64,000 nt of DNA, from positions 186,001 to 250,000 of the forward strand of contig NZ_JAATJB010000001.1 in assembly GCF_011927635.1 (NCBI RefSeq), in the 5' to 3' direction. Shown piece after piece: positions 48,291 to 57,443 of the stretch. A program made the position numbers and the translations under genes. Source of the stretch: Sphingomonas trueperi (GTDB lineage: Bacteria; Pseudomonadota; Alphaproteobacteria; Sphingomonadales; Sphingomonadaceae). Within the stretch, counting starts at the first letter, position 1. Each line of letters begins with the position of its first letter. A model generated the notes under the pieces. The model saw nothing but the letters and a program-made list of their open reading frames with translations, was not told the DNA's origin and ran no database searches.

Positions 48291-50670
48291 TCCCGATCCG
48301 CACGTTGCGCGGCCGCAGCGGGGTCAGCTGGTCGCGCAGGCCGAGGCTGAAGGGATTACCGAAGGCGAACTGGTTGGCCCTGCGATCGGTGAGGTTGCTG
48401 AGCGTGACGCTCAGCTCCGCCTCGCCGATGCGCAGCGCAGCAAAGGCATCGGCGGTCCAGTAGCGCCCTTGGCTCACGTCGAGAAAGTCCCCGGTGCCGA
48501 GCACCGAGCGGCCGGTATAATCGGCCGAGAGCCCGATCCGCGGCTGCGCCGACGATGCCTCCCACGCATAGGAGAGGCCCGCATGCGCGGCGAAGGGCGG
48601 GGTTTCCGGCAGGCGCCGGTTGTTGCGCCTGGACAGATCGGCGATCGGCCCTTTGACATGATTGTCAGTGAACAGGAACGCCCCCTGCGCCCGCAGCCCG
48701 CGCACCGGCACCCAGTCGAGATTGCCCTCCAGCGTGACGATCTTCGCATTGCCGATATTGGCGGTATAGGGCTGGCCCAACCGCGTGATCAGGTCCGCCT
48801 GTACATTCTCCCACCAGGCCGCGGAGACGCTGCCCGATGCGGCGAGCCCGGTTGCCCCGCGCCGCAGCTTGCGCACGCCCGTTTCCACCACCGTGATCGC
48901 ATCGGACTTATAGTCCGCCACCCGGCCGATCCCCGGGGCTACCGCAAGACCCCCGGTGCGATAGCCCGACTGGAAGCGCGCGAACAGCGCGAGATCGGAG
49001 GCGAGCCGCCACGAAGCAGCGAAGGTCGGGTCGAGGCGCTGCGTCAGCCGCCCCTTGACGAAATTGGACGGGCGCGCCTGCGCCGAGGGATCGCCATCGG
49101 TACGCGCACTCGAATAGCGCCCGCCGATCGTCACCGACAGCTTGGGCGTGAGAGCGAAGGTCGCTTCGCCGAAACCGGAGACGGCATTGGTGACATTGGT
49201 GACGCCGACGATGCTGACCTCCCGTCCCGGCTGGGCCAAGCTGCGGGTCAGCACGTCGCGGTCGCTCACCAGCGTGAAGCCGGCGACCCAGCTATTGCCG
49301 TTGGGCAGCGACCGCGACAGCCGTGCCTCCTGGCTGAGCAGTTCCTTGTCGTGGTTGGCGCGGTAGATCGTTCGCGGGCCCAGCACCGCGCCGCGTGCAC
49401 TTCGCGGCGTCGCATCGAAAATTTCGTGCGTTTCGTAGCCGGTGACTCCGCTCGCCGAGACGAAGCGCAGGCCGTTATCCCAATCCTTGCCGACCACCAG
49501 CCGGCTGAACAACAGCCGGTTGCCGAAGGGCTGGGCGAGCAGCGTGCGCCGGGCGAGGGCCCCTTCCAGGCGCTCGGCATATTGGCCGTCGGCTGCGTCG
49601 ATCCACTGCCCGGCCCCGCTCGCTTCCACCTGCCAGTCTTCGCCCGGCGCGACGCGGACCGCCGCGCGCACGCCGCTGGTATTGCTGCGATTGACGTCGC
49701 GGAGATTGCGATCCGGGTCGCGCAGATAGCCGCCGTCGCGGATGTGATAGCCGACCAGCCGCACCCCGGCCGTATCCTGCAACAGCGGCAGATTGAGCAT
49801 GCCGGCGAGATCGTACCCCGGTTCGGCGCCGCCGGTTGCGGTGACGCCGGCCGTGGCAGCCGTCGCGACGTCGTGCAGGTTCACCGCGTTTGAGGTAAGC
49901 CGGATCACTCCGCCGATCGCGCCCGAGCCGTACAGCGTGCCCTGCGGCCCCTCGAGCACCTCGACGCTGGCCATGTCGTACAGCCGCAAGCCGGAGTCTG
50001 GGCCCGAATAGTTGAGCTGGACATCGTCGAGATAGACGCTGGTCGGCGCCTGGGTGCTGCCGTTGAAGCTGCTGTCGGCGATACCGCGGATGAACACCTT
50101 GTTGCGGCCCGCGCCCAGCTGGGTACTCTGCAGGATCGGCACCTGGTGCGCCGCATCGCTCAGCGTGCCGGCGGCGGTGCCCGGCAGCGCGTTCCGGTCG
50201 GCGACCTGGGTGAGGCTGCCCGGGTAGCGCAGCAGCGTGATCCGCTGCTTGCTGGCGGTGACGACGATGTCGGGGTCCGGCGGCGGCGCGACGCTCGGCG
50301 GGGCGGGCGTCGGCTTCCGCGCGCGCGGGATAGACCCAAGTTCGATCCGGTAGCCCCCGCCGGTAAGCCGTCGCGCACGATAGCCACTGTTCTTCAGTAG
50401 CTGCCGGAGCGCTGCTGCCAGGTCGCGCGCACCGCGCACCGCCGGTGTGCGGATGGCGCGTAGGCCGGGATCGGTGCTGACGATGTCCGCGCCGGTCTGC
50501 CGCGCCAGCTGGCCGATGGCGAGATCGAGCGTGGTGGCCGGAAGCGTGATCGTGCCGCGTTGGGCCAGCGCCGGCACGGCGGGCAGCGCCAGGGCGAGCG
50601 CGAGACTAAGGGCCGCGAGACTAAGGGGTTCTCGGCCCCTGCTCCGCCAATATCCACTGCCCCCCGTCAC
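48274..50670 (-). CDS. TonB-dependent transducer with STN signalling domain (FecA-like)
   Basis: A 798-residue receptor. Signal region SLALALALPAVPALA is followed by an STN domain (about residues 45-110: LDLAIGQLARQTGADIVSTD, then LAAALRQLLKNSGYRA). The TonB-box-like DIVVTASKQR, the plug (VEVLEGPQGTLYGSGAIGGVI) and a barrel ending GITTGW follow. The STN domain signals to a FecR protein. The start is a GTG at 50670 giving a 50-base overlap with fecR; no later start codon precedes the signal peptide. Ligand unknown. Confidence 0.9.
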   Translation of the reverse strand: MTGGSGYWRSRGREPLSLAALSLALALALPAVPALAQRGTITLPATTLDLAIGQLARQTGADIVSTDPGLRAIRTPAVRGARDLAAALRQLLKNSGYRARRLTGGGYRIELGSIPRARKPTPAPPSVAPPPDPDIVVTASKQRITLLRYPGSLTQVADRNALPGTAAGTLSDAAHQVPILQSTQLGAGRNKVFIRGIADSSFNGSTQAPTSVYLDDVQLNYSGPDSGLRLYDMASVEVLEGPQGTLYGSGAIGGVIRLTSNAVNLHDVATAATAGVTATGGAEPGYDLAGMLNLPLLQDTAGVRLVGYHIRDGGYLRDPDRNLRDVNRSNTSGVRAAVRVAPGEDWQVEASGAGQWIDAADGQYAERLEGALARRTLLAQPFGNRLLFSRLVVGKDWDNGLRFVSASGVTGYETHEIFDATPRSARGAVLGPRTIYRANHDKELLSQEARLSRSLPNGNSWVAGFTLVSDRDVLTRSLAQPGREVSIVGVTNVTNAVSGFGEATFALTPKLSVTIGGRYSSARTDGDPSAQARPSNFVKGRLTQRLDPTFAASWRLASDLALFARFQSGYRTGGLAVAPGIGRVADYKSDAITVVETGVRKLRRGATGLAASGSVSAAWWENVQADLITRLGQPYTANIGNAKIVTLEGNLDWVPVRGLRAQGAFLFTDNHVKGPIADLSRRNNRRLPETPPFAAHAGLSYAWEASSAQPRIGLSADYTGRSVLGTGDFLDVSQGRYWTADAFAALRIGEAELSVTLSNLTDRRANQFAFGNPFSLGLRDQLTPLRPRNVRIGITTGW

Positions 50671-51586
50671 GACGCCACGTCGCCCCGATCAATTCGGCAA
50701 GGCGCGGCACATCGCGATCGGCGACGCCCGAGAAATGAACGACACCGGTGAACGGCCTTTCCGACAGCGTGCCCCGCAGGGCGATGTCGGTGCCGTAAAG
50801 CCGTTTCAGTGCCCCTGCAACCTCGTGCAGGGGCTGGCCGGCAAAGCTCAGCCGCCCATTGCGCCAGCCGCCGACAAGGGCCGGCGCTACGCGGGTACGC
50901 GTCACATCGCCGCCATCGTCGCGCGCGGACAGCGCATCGCCGGCGCGCAGCGTCACCGCCGTACCGCCCGGCTGGAACGCCACCGACCCTTCGGAGACCG
51001 CGACGCTCATCCGGTCGCCCAGGTGCGTCACGTTGAACACGGTGCCGAGATCCTGCACCGCCACGTCGCCGACCTTGAGCATGAACGCCGCGGCCGTGTC
51101 GTGCCGGACATGGAACAGCGCCTCGCCCCGATCGAGCGTCGCGACGCGCGGATTGGCGTGGTCCAGCGTCAGCCGAGTGCCGCCGCTCAGCTCGATCCGG
51201 GTGCCGTCGCCCAAAGCTATCGTCCGGCGCTCGCCGTCACGGGTGGCGATCTGATAGGTCTGCGCGCGCGGCTGGATCGTCGGCACCACCGCGATCGCGA
51301 GCGCCGCGGCCGCCGCTGCACCGCCCGTCCACCAGAGCCAGCGGCGCGGGGCGGGCAAATTGTCGTTCTCCGCCACGGGCGCAGGCTCGGGGAAGCGGAC
51401 CTCTGCAACCAGCCGGTCCGCCGCTGCGACACGATCATAGGCCGCGGCATGCGCGGGGCTTTCCTCCAGCCAGGCGACGAATGCGGCCCACACGGCCTCG
51501 TCTGCCTCCGCCAGCCGCAGCTGCCAGGCAATCGCCGTCTCGATCGCGTCTGCCGTCTCAACCTGCACGGTCGGAACCCCTTTCAT
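50621..51586 (-). CDS. FecR-family anti-sigma factor/regulator
   Basis: A 321-residue membrane regulator. The N-terminal cytoplasmic DUF4880 region (ETAIAWQLRLAEADEAVWAAF) is followed by a transmembrane helix near residue 85-105 (WLWWTGGAAAAAALAIAVV). A periplasmic FecR domain (GDGTRIELSGGTRLTLDHAN) and a C-terminal STN-binding domain complete it. It passes the receptor signal to the sigma factor. It overlaps sigma by 29 bases and the receptor by 50. Weak ribosome binding site. Confidence 0.92.
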   Translation of the reverse strand: MKGVPTVQVETADAIETAIAWQLRLAEADEAVWAAFVAWLEESPAHAAAYDRVAAADRLVAEVRFPEPAPVAENDNLPAPRRWLWWTGGAAAAAALAIAVVPTIQPRAQTYQIATRDGERRTIALGDGTRIELSGGTRLTLDHANPRVATLDRGEALFHVRHDTAAAFMLKVGDVAVQDLGTVFNVTHLGDRMSVAVSEGSVAFQPGGTAVTLRAGDALSARDDGGDVTRTRVAPALVGGWRNGRLSFAGQPLHEVAGALKRLYGTDIALRGTLSERPFTGVVHFSGVADRDVPRLAELIGATWRRDGGQWILAEQGPRTP

Positions 51587-52115
51587 GATCGAGACGATTC
51601 AGCCCGGCCGAACCCGCACCTCCGGAATCGAGTCGTTCCTGAATTTTCCGGTATGCACGTTGCAGCAGTTTCTCGACGCCGCTCACCGTGATCCCCAGCT
51701 GCTCGGCGATCGCGCGCTGCGGGCGCTCCTCGATCCGGAACAGGCGGAGCGCGGTCGCCATTCGCTCGGGCATCTCGGCGATCGTCTCCTCCACCACCTG
51801 CCACTCGCTGCGGGCGACGAGGGTACGCTCGGCATCGGGCACCTCCTCGGCGCCCGGCTGCGTCTCCATCCAGCCGGCATCGCGGCTGCCGCGGCGGCCG
51901 GCGGCGATACGCCGATCGGTGGCAAGGTTGGCGGCGACGCGGAAGAGAAAGGCGGCAGGTTGGGCGATCGGCTGCTCCGCCAGCTGGTCGATCCGCAGCC
52001 ACATGTCCTGCAGCGCATCCTCGGCGTCGTCCCGATTCCCCAGCCGCGCAGCGAGCAGGCGCAGCAGCATCGGCCGCTGCGCCAGGAACACCGCCTTCAG
52101 CCCGTCGTCACCCAC
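51558..52115 (-). CDS. ECF RNA polymerase sigma factor (FecI-like)
   Basis: A 185-residue sigma factor with region 2 (NRDDAEDALQDMWLRI, then PAAFLFRVAANLATDRR) and region 4 (ERPQRAIAEQLGITVSGVEKLLQRAY). The start is uncertain. A GTG at 52115 places the gene 22 bases after the deacetylase, and the frame stays open to 52256 inside that gene. GGGGA lies ten bases before the GTG. With FecR and the STN receptor it makes a complete cell-surface signalling system. Its targets likely include its own operon. Confidence 0.85.
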   Translation of the reverse strand: MGDDGLKAVFLAQRPMLLRLLAARLGNRDDAEDALQDMWLRIDQLAEQPIAQPAAFLFRVAANLATDRRIAAGRRGSRDAGWMETQPGAEEVPDAERTLVARSEWQVVEETIAEMPERMATALRLFRIEERPQRAIAEQLGITVSGVEKLLQRAYRKIQERLDSGGAGSAGLNRLDHERGSDRAG

Positions 52116-52137
52116 GCCTTCCCGATCCCCGCGAGGG

Positions 52138-52941
52138 TCAGGCCGGAAACGCCAGTCCCTCGGCACCAGCCATGTCGGCGATCGGCAGCCGGTGCAAGGC
52201 CTTGGCTTCGACAATGCGTGCTGCGGCGATACGGTCGCCGGCGCGTTCGCCGGCACCGGGATGGCACATCACCAGATGCATCGGCCCCGGCCCCCGGAGG
52301 AAACGCGGGAACAGCGCGGCATAGTCGCCGCGAAAGTCGTAATGACCGGAAAAGCCGCGATTGGTGCGCAATCCCAGTGCCGCGGCAGCCTTGCGCAACC
52401 CCCGGCTGTGCCAGGCGCTGCCGATCGCCTTGCTGGAAAAGGGACGGCGCAGGATCGCCAGCGGACTGTCGGTGCAATCGCGCACCCAGGCACCGGGCGC
52501 GCGCGCGACCGTTTCCGCCAGCACCAGATCGCGGATGCCGGGAAGCGCATGGACGTGCTGGTGGCCGTCGACGAAGGCGGGCGGGCGCCGCATCGCCGCG
52601 AAGAAGGCGTCAAACTGGGCGGAAATCTCCATCGCCACTTCGTCGAGCGGCACCGCCCAGCGCCCCGCCATGCGGGTCAGCGGGTCAATCGCCGGCATCC
52701 GCCCGCCGGGTGCGAAGCGTGGCATCGCGGTACGCGGTGCCTCCTCGGTGAGCGTCAGGTGCAACCCGATCTCGACATGCGCCGGCAGGTCCGCCAGCAG
52801 CCGCGAATCCTCCGCCCAGCCGGGCATCAGCGCCATGCAGCTGACCGCGTTGATCTTGCCGGCCTGGGCAAGGGTGACGATCGCGGCGCTGATCGCCGGC
52901 GAATAGGCGAAATCATCAGAGCAGAGAATGAGACGCGACAC
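52138..52941 (-). CDS. ChbG/HpnK-type (YdjC) carbohydrate deacetylase
   Basis: A 267-residue YdjC-family protein. Motifs are ILCSDDFAYSP (metal aspartates), EIGLHLTLTEE and VDGHQHVHALPGIRD, and it ends in CHPGAG. ChbG deacetylates chitobiose or chitobiose-6-phosphate; HpnK belongs to hopanoid clusters. No hopanoid or chitin genes are next to it. Its start overlaps the GT2 gene by 26 bases, so the two are translationally coupled. The substrate is probably an N-acetylated glycan or glycolipid intermediate. Confidence 0.88.
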   Translation of the reverse strand: MSRLILCSDDFAYSPAISAAIVTLAQAGKINAVSCMALMPGWAEDSRLLADLPAHVEIGLHLTLTEEAPRTAMPRFAPGGRMPAIDPLTRMAGRWAVPLDEVAMEISAQFDAFFAAMRRPPAFVDGHQHVHALPGIRDLVLAETVARAPGAWVRDCTDSPLAILRRPFSSKAIGSAWHSRGLRKAAAALGLRTNRGFSGHYDFRGDYAALFPRFLRGPGPMHLVMCHPGAGERAGDRIAAARIVEAKALHRLPIADMAGAEGLAFPA

Positions 52942-53791
52942 GTACCGGTCCTTCGAGATGCTGATATTGGCGCTCGCGAATGCGATTGCTCAGCAGGCGG
53001 CGGCGCTGCAGCCGTCGTGCGAGAAAGACGTAGAAGAACCAGTCGCCCGCGATCGGCGCGGTGGCCGAGTAGAGCAGCCGTTCGAACAGCGTCCAGCGGA
53101 TCGAATCGCGGTCGCGCTTGCGGCGGCTCGGCGTGCACCAGAGCTCGCCCGAATAGCCCATGCGCCCCTTGCGCATCACGCGGTGGATCACCTCGTGATC
53201 CTCGAGTACGAAGTTCCAGCGCGCGGCATCGAAGCCGCCCGCCGCGCGCAGGCTGCGCGTGCAGAAGGCCTGGCCCGCACCGCCGGCATGGCATTGCCCG
53301 GGCAGCAACCGCGCGGCGGTGAGGAAGCGTCGCGCCTCGCGGATCCGGGCGCGCACGTCCGTCTCTCGTGCGATATAAAAGGCACCGGCGACGACATGCC
53401 CGGGACGCGAGAGAATCGCCTCCGCCGCCGCGAGATAATGGGGCGGGTAGACGGTGTCGGCATCGCAGGTCGCCACCCAGCGGGTGCGCACCCAGCCGAG
53501 TCCTGCGCGCAGCGCAGCGACCTTGCCCGGCGTGCGTTCGGTGATCAGCAGATAGTCGAGCTTGTTCGCCCGGCAGCATGCCTCGGCCACCTCGGCGCTG
53601 CCATCGTTCGAACCATTGTCGACCAGCACCAGCGTGCACCTCGTGGTCTGCTGCGCGAGGCTCTGGATCGTCGCGGGAAGATAGTCGCGCTCGTTGAAGA
53701 ACGGGATCAGCACGGTCCAATGCAGATCCGGACCTTGCGGCCGCCAGCCGAACGGGTCCTTCGAAAAATCCAGAAACATCGCTGCGAGCAT
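52916..53791 (-). CDS. GT2-family glycosyltransferase
   Basis: A 291-residue soluble or peripheral GT-A glycosyltransferase. The fold start is WTVLIPFFNERDYLPATI and the nucleotide-binding segment is LVLVDNGSNDGS. The metal motif is CDADTVYPP and the acceptor/catalytic segment is FVLEDHEVIHRV. A hydrophobic stretch near residue 250 (WFFYVFLARRL) may tether it. The start could be the ATG at 53791 or 53779. It is the first gene of the five-gene run and probably acts with the deacetylase: transfer of an N-acetyl sugar followed by deacetylation. Confidence 0.85.
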   Translation of the reverse strand: MLAAMFLDFSKDPFGWRPQGPDLHWTVLIPFFNERDYLPATIQSLAQQTTRCTLVLVDNGSNDGSAEVAEACCRANKLDYLLITERTPGKVAALRAGLGWVRTRWVATCDADTVYPPHYLAAAEAILSRPGHVVAGAFYIARETDVRARIREARRFLTAARLLPGQCHAGGAGQAFCTRSLRAAGGFDAARWNFVLEDHEVIHRVMRKGRMGYSGELWCTPSRRKRDRDSIRWTLFERLLYSATAPIAGDWFFYVFLARRLQRRRLLSNRIRERQYQHLEGPVRVASHSLL

Positions 53792-54095
53792 CCCGTCGGT
53801 TCGAATGGACGCAGGGGACCGACTCCAGAACCAGAACGGCAGCTAAGTGTTTGCCGCCGCCCGGTTCCTGGCTTGACCAGTTCCTCCCCACTCGATCGAA
53901 AGACGATGCCTTCACGGCCGATCCACACCGAGGGCGAACAAAAATTTCGACGATGTTAAGCCTGATCGACGTGGCGGCAGGGCGGCATCCTGCCGCCATG
54001 GCAGCATCATGGCCGAAGCGATCTGGCGCGCCAGGGGTTTACACGGCCGCCCGGCTTCGGCTTGGGTGGTGGCACGTAGAAGCGAAGAGGTTCCG
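53792..54095. other. divergent intergenic region with a hairpin
   Basis: About 300 bases between the leftward GT2 gene and the rightward glutaminyl cyclase gene contain no convincing ORF. TGGCGGCAGG (53972-53981) pairs with CCTGCCGCCA (53989-53998). No clear promoter consensus is visible, though both flanking genes need one. Confidence 0.6.
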
Positions 54096-54920
54096 ATGAA
54101 GCGCATCCTGTTGGTGGTCTTGGCCGCGATCGTGCTGGTCGGAGGCGCCGCCTTCGCCTTCACCCGGATCAAGCCGAGCGGCATTCCCGTGGTGCGCGCC
54201 GTCGCCGTCGCGACGCTGCCGCACGATACCGGATCGTTCACTGAAGGTCTCTTCTTCGAGAAGGGCGCGATGTACGAGAGCACCGGCCAGATCGGCGAAT
54301 CGGTGATCCGCAAGCTCGACCCCGCCACCGGCAAGGTGCAGCAGGAAACCTCGCTTCCCGCCCCCTATTTCGGCGAAGGCATCGTCGCCTGGGGCGACAA
54401 GCTGTTCCAGCTCACCTGGCAGGACAAGACCGGCTTCATCTACGGCCTCGACAAGTTCGAGCCGCGCGGCACCTTCTCCTATACCGGCGAAGGCTGGAGC
54501 CTGACGCGCAACGACAAGGCGATCATCATGAGCGACGGCACGCCCGTGCTGCGCTTCCTCGACCCCAACTCGATGCAGGTCACCTCGACGCTGCGGGTGA
54601 CCGCCAATGGCTGCCCGGTCGCCAATCTCAACGAGCTCGAATGGGTCGACGGGCAGATCTACGCCAATATCTGGCAGACCAACCTGATCGCCAAGATCGA
54701 CCCCGTCAGCGGCAAGGTCACCGGCTTCCTCGACGTGAGCGACCTGGGCCCGAAGGACCGCGGCACCGATAACGTCGCCAACGGCGTCGCCTACGACGCG
54801 GCGACCAAGCGGCTGTTCGTCACCGGCAAGCGCTGGCCGCTGCTCTACCAGGTGAAGGAAGGCGATGCGGTCGCCAAGTCGTCCGAGGCGGCGAAGCTGA
54901 CGAGCTGCAGCCAGCAGTAA
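54096..54920 (+). CDS. glutaminyl-peptide cyclotransferase (bacterial QC type)
   Basis: A 274-residue exported enzyme with an uncleaved-type N-terminal hydrophobic segment (ILLVVLAAIVLVGGAAFAF). The five-bladed-propeller motifs include GSFTEGLFFEKG, GEGWSLTRND and NELEWVDGQIYANIWQTN, and GVAYDAATKRLFVTGK near the end. The family converts N-terminal glutamine to pyroglutamate. This is the plant/bacterial QC, not the zinc-dependent animal type. ATG at 54096 has GAAGAGG upstream. It appears monocistronic. Confidence 0.92.
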   Translation: MKRILLVVLAAIVLVGGAAFAFTRIKPSGIPVVRAVAVATLPHDTGSFTEGLFFEKGAMYESTGQIGESVIRKLDPATGKVQQETSLPAPYFGEGIVAWGDKLFQLTWQDKTGFIYGLDKFEPRGTFSYTGEGWSLTRNDKAIIMSDGTPVLRFLDPNSMQVTSTLRVTANGCPVANLNELEWVDGQIYANIWQTNLIAKIDPVSGKVTGFLDVSDLGPKDRGTDNVANGVAYDAATKRLFVTGKRWPLLYQVKEGDAVAKSSEAAKLTSCSQQ

Positions 54921-54960
54921 GCGGCGCCGTTCTTCCGGCTTCCTGCGCCCCTTCTTCTAG

Positions 54961-55080
54961 TTTCCCTCCCGCCTGCGGGAGGGGTTAGGGTAGGGTGTGT
55001 AAGGGTAGCGGGCGACACCGTCCAGGAAAGAACCTCCACGACACACCCTCCCCCCGCCCCTCCCGCAGGCGGGAGGGGCG
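54961..55080. repeat. compound palindromic intergenic element
   Basis: IR1 CCCTCCCGC-CT-GCGGGAGGG (54964-54983) and IR2 CGCCCCTCCCGC-AG-GCGGGAGGGGCG (55055-55080) are each near-perfect hairpins. AGGGTGTGT (54992-55000) pairs with ACACACCCT (55041-55049) between them, so the whole can fold as a cruciform-like unit. It lies before the APC permease and could also act as a terminator for the cyclase gene. Confidence 0.65.
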
Positions 55081-55161
55081 TAAAGAAGCGGGAGGGACAC
55101 AGGCTTGCCCCATCCCCCCACCCCGCTATCACCGCCGGGCCAAGAACAAAGGGGAGGATCC

Positions 55162-56580
55162 ATGGCCAGTCTGTTCCGTCTGAAACCCATTACCGCAGCG
55201 GAAGACCAGCCGCACGGGCATCGCCTGGCGCGTACGCTGAGCTGGTATCATCTGGTGGCGCTGGGGGTCGGCGCGATCGTCGGCACGGGCATTCTCACCC
55301 TGATCGGAGTCGGCGCGGACCGGGCAGGGCCCGCCGTGATCCTGTCCTTCGTCGTGGCAGGCGCGATCTGCGCCTGCGCCGCGCTCGCCTATGCCGAGTT
55401 GGCGACGAGCATTCCCACCTCGGGCAGCGCCTATACCTATAGCTATGTGGCCCTCGGCGAGATCGTCGCTTGGGTGGTTGGCTGGAGCCTGCTCGCGGAG
55501 TACACCCTCGTCGTCGCCACCGTCGCGGTCGGCTGGTCGGGCTATGCGACGCCGTTCCTGCTCGGGATGGGCGTACCGCCCGAGCTCACCCACGGCCCGC
55601 AGATGGTCGCCGGACAGGTGGCGCATTGGGGCGTCAACGTGCCGGCGCTGTTCGTCGTGTGGTTGGTCGCCGGGTTGCTGATCCTCGGCACCCGCGAAAG
55701 CGCGACGCTCAACGCGATCCTCGTCGCGGTGAAGCTCGTCGCGCTCGCCGTCTTCGTCGTGGTCGCCCTGCCCTATTTCGATGCCGCCAATTTCGACCCG
55801 TTCGCGCCGTTCGGCTTCGCCAAGCATGCGAGCGACGGGGTGGAGCGCGGCATGATGGCCGCTGCCGCGATCATCTTCTTCGCATTCTACGGCTTCGACG
55901 CGATATCTACCGCTGCCGAGGAAGCCAAGAATCCCGGCCGCGATCTCGCCATCGGCATCGTCGGATCGATGGTGGTGTGCGTCGCCATCTACATGATCGT
56001 GGCCCTCGCCGCGGTGGGCGCGCTTTCCTACACGCGCTTCGCCGACAGCCCCGAGCCGCTGGCGCTGATCCTGCGCGAGATCGGCCAGCCAGGCGTCGCC
56101 AAGTTCCTGGCGCTGAGCGCCATCATCGCGCTGCCCACCGTGATCCTGGGCTTTCTGTTCGGCCAGAGCCGCATTTTCTTCGTGATGGCGCGCGACGGGC
56201 TACTCCCCAAGAGCCTCGCCAAGGTCTCGCGCCGCGGGTCGCCAGTTCGGATCACGCTGTTCACCGCCGCCATCGTCAGCGTCTTCGCCGCCTTCCTCCC
56301 GATCGACGAGATCGCGGCGCTCGCCAATGCCGGCACGCTCACCGCCTTCGCCGCGGTGGGCCTGTGCCTGCTGGTGCTTCGCCGCCGCGCACCAGATCTC
56401 GCCCGCCCGTTCCGCACCCCGGCCGCCTGGGTCGTCGGGCTCGGCGCGATCTTCGGCTGCCTCTACCTCTTCCTCAGCCTGCCGACCCAGACTCAACTCT
56501 GGTTCGGCTGCTGGAACCTCTTGGGTCTCGTCGTCTATTTCGCCTATGCCCGCCGCAACGCAGCAAAGGGTGGCGCATGA
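55162..56580 (+). CDS. APC-family amino-acid permease
   Basis: A 472-residue transporter with about 12 hydrophobic segments. The N-terminal motif ALGVGAIVGTGILTLIG and the YGFDAISTAAEEAKNPGRDL motif are typical of the cationic amino-acid transporter (CAT)-like branch. Substrate unknown, probably a basic or neutral amino acid. ATG at 55162 has AGGGGAGG seven bases before it. mtnP starts in its stop codon (ATGA), so the two are coupled, possibly linking amino-acid and methionine salvage. Confidence 0.9.
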   Translation: MASLFRLKPITAAEDQPHGHRLARTLSWYHLVALGVGAIVGTGILTLIGVGADRAGPAVILSFVVAGAICACAALAYAELATSIPTSGSAYTYSYVALGEIVAWVVGWSLLAEYTLVVATVAVGWSGYATPFLLGMGVPPELTHGPQMVAGQVAHWGVNVPALFVVWLVAGLLILGTRESATLNAILVAVKLVALAVFVVVALPYFDAANFDPFAPFGFAKHASDGVERGMMAAAAIIFFAFYGFDAISTAAEEAKNPGRDLAIGIVGSMVVCVAIYMIVALAAVGALSYTRFADSPEPLALILREIGQPGVAKFLALSAIIALPTVILGFLFGQSRIFFVMARDGLLPKSLAKVSRRGSPVRITLFTAAIVSVFAAFLPIDEIAALANAGTLTAFAAVGLCLLVLRRRAPDLARPFRTPAAWVVGLGAIFGCLYLFLSLPTQTQLWFGCWNLLGLVVYFAYARRNAAKGGA

Positions 56581-57443
56581 GCGGTTGGACGATCGGAATC
56601 ATCGGCGGTTCGGGCCTATACGATGTCGAGGGCATCGAGGACGGCGAATGGGTGGAGGTGGCGAGCCCCTGGGGCACGCCATCGGATGCCTGCTTCGTCG
56701 GCCATGTCGGGCATGTGAAGGTGGTGTTCCTGCCCCGCCACGGCCGCGGCCACCGCATCAGCCCCTCGGACCTCAACGTGCCGGCCAATATCGACGTGCT
56801 GAAGCGGCTGGGCGTCACCGACGTGCTGGCGGTTTCCTCGGTCGGCTCGCTGGCCGAGGAGCGCGCGCCGGGCACCTTCACCATCGCCGACCAGTTCATC
56901 GATCGCACCAAGGGTCGTCCCTCCAGCTTCTTCGGCACCGGCATGGTCGCGCATGTGTCGATGGCCGATCCGGTGTGCCCGCGCTTCTCTGCGCTGGCGG
57001 CCGAGGCGGCGCAGGCGGCGGGTGCCACCACCCATGTCGGCGGTACCTATCTGGCGATGGAAGGCCCGCAATTCTCGACCCGCGCCGAGAGCAACCTCTA
57101 CCGCAGCTGGGGCTGCCACATCATCGGCATGACCGCGATGCCCGAGGCCAAGCTCGCCCGCGAGGCGGAGCTGCCCTATGCGCTGGTTGGCATGGTCACC
57201 GATTATGACTGCTGGCGCGAAGGCGAGGAAGCGGTGGACGTGGCGCAAGTGATCGCCCAGCTCTCGAACAATGCGGAGAAGGCCCGGAAGATGGTGATGC
57301 ACCTGCTGCGCAACCTGCCCGAGGAACGCGCGCCCTCGCCGATCGACACCTGCCTCGACATGGCGCTGATCACCGCCCCCTCAGGCCGCGATCCGCAGCT
57401 GCTGGCGAAGCTCGACGCCGTTGCCGGCCGGGTGCTAGGCTGA
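56577..57443 (+). CDS. mtnP: S-methyl-5'-thioadenosine phosphorylase
   Basis: A 288-residue purine nucleoside phosphorylase-fold enzyme. GIIGGSGLYDVEGIED opens the chain; PRHGRGHRISPSDLNVPANI, the GGTYLAMEGPQFSTRAES motif and MTAMPEAKLAREAELPYA follow. MtnP cleaves methylthioadenosine to adenine and methylthioribose-1-phosphate in methionine salvage. Full length. It overlaps the permease by ATGA and the FKBP by one base (TGATG), forming a three-gene coupled run. Confidence 0.96.
   Translation: MSGWTIGIIGGSGLYDVEGIEDGEWVEVASPWGTPSDACFVGHVGHVKVVFLPRHGRGHRISPSDLNVPANIDVLKRLGVTDVLAVSSVGSLAEERAPGTFTIADQFIDRTKGRPSSFFGTGMVAHVSMADPVCPRFSALAAEAAQAAGATTHVGGTYLAMEGPQFSTRAESNLYRSWGCHIIGMTAMPEAKLAREAELPYALVGMVTDYDCWREGEEAVDVAQVIAQLSNNAEKARKMVMHLLRNLPEERAPSPIDTCLDMALITAPSGRDPQLLAKLDAVAGRVLG

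Noticed and set aside
53792..54095. Possible tRNA or riboswitch in the gap before the glutaminyl cyclase
   Set aside because: No cloverleaf or CCA-like end and no known riboswitch core; only a simple hairpin.
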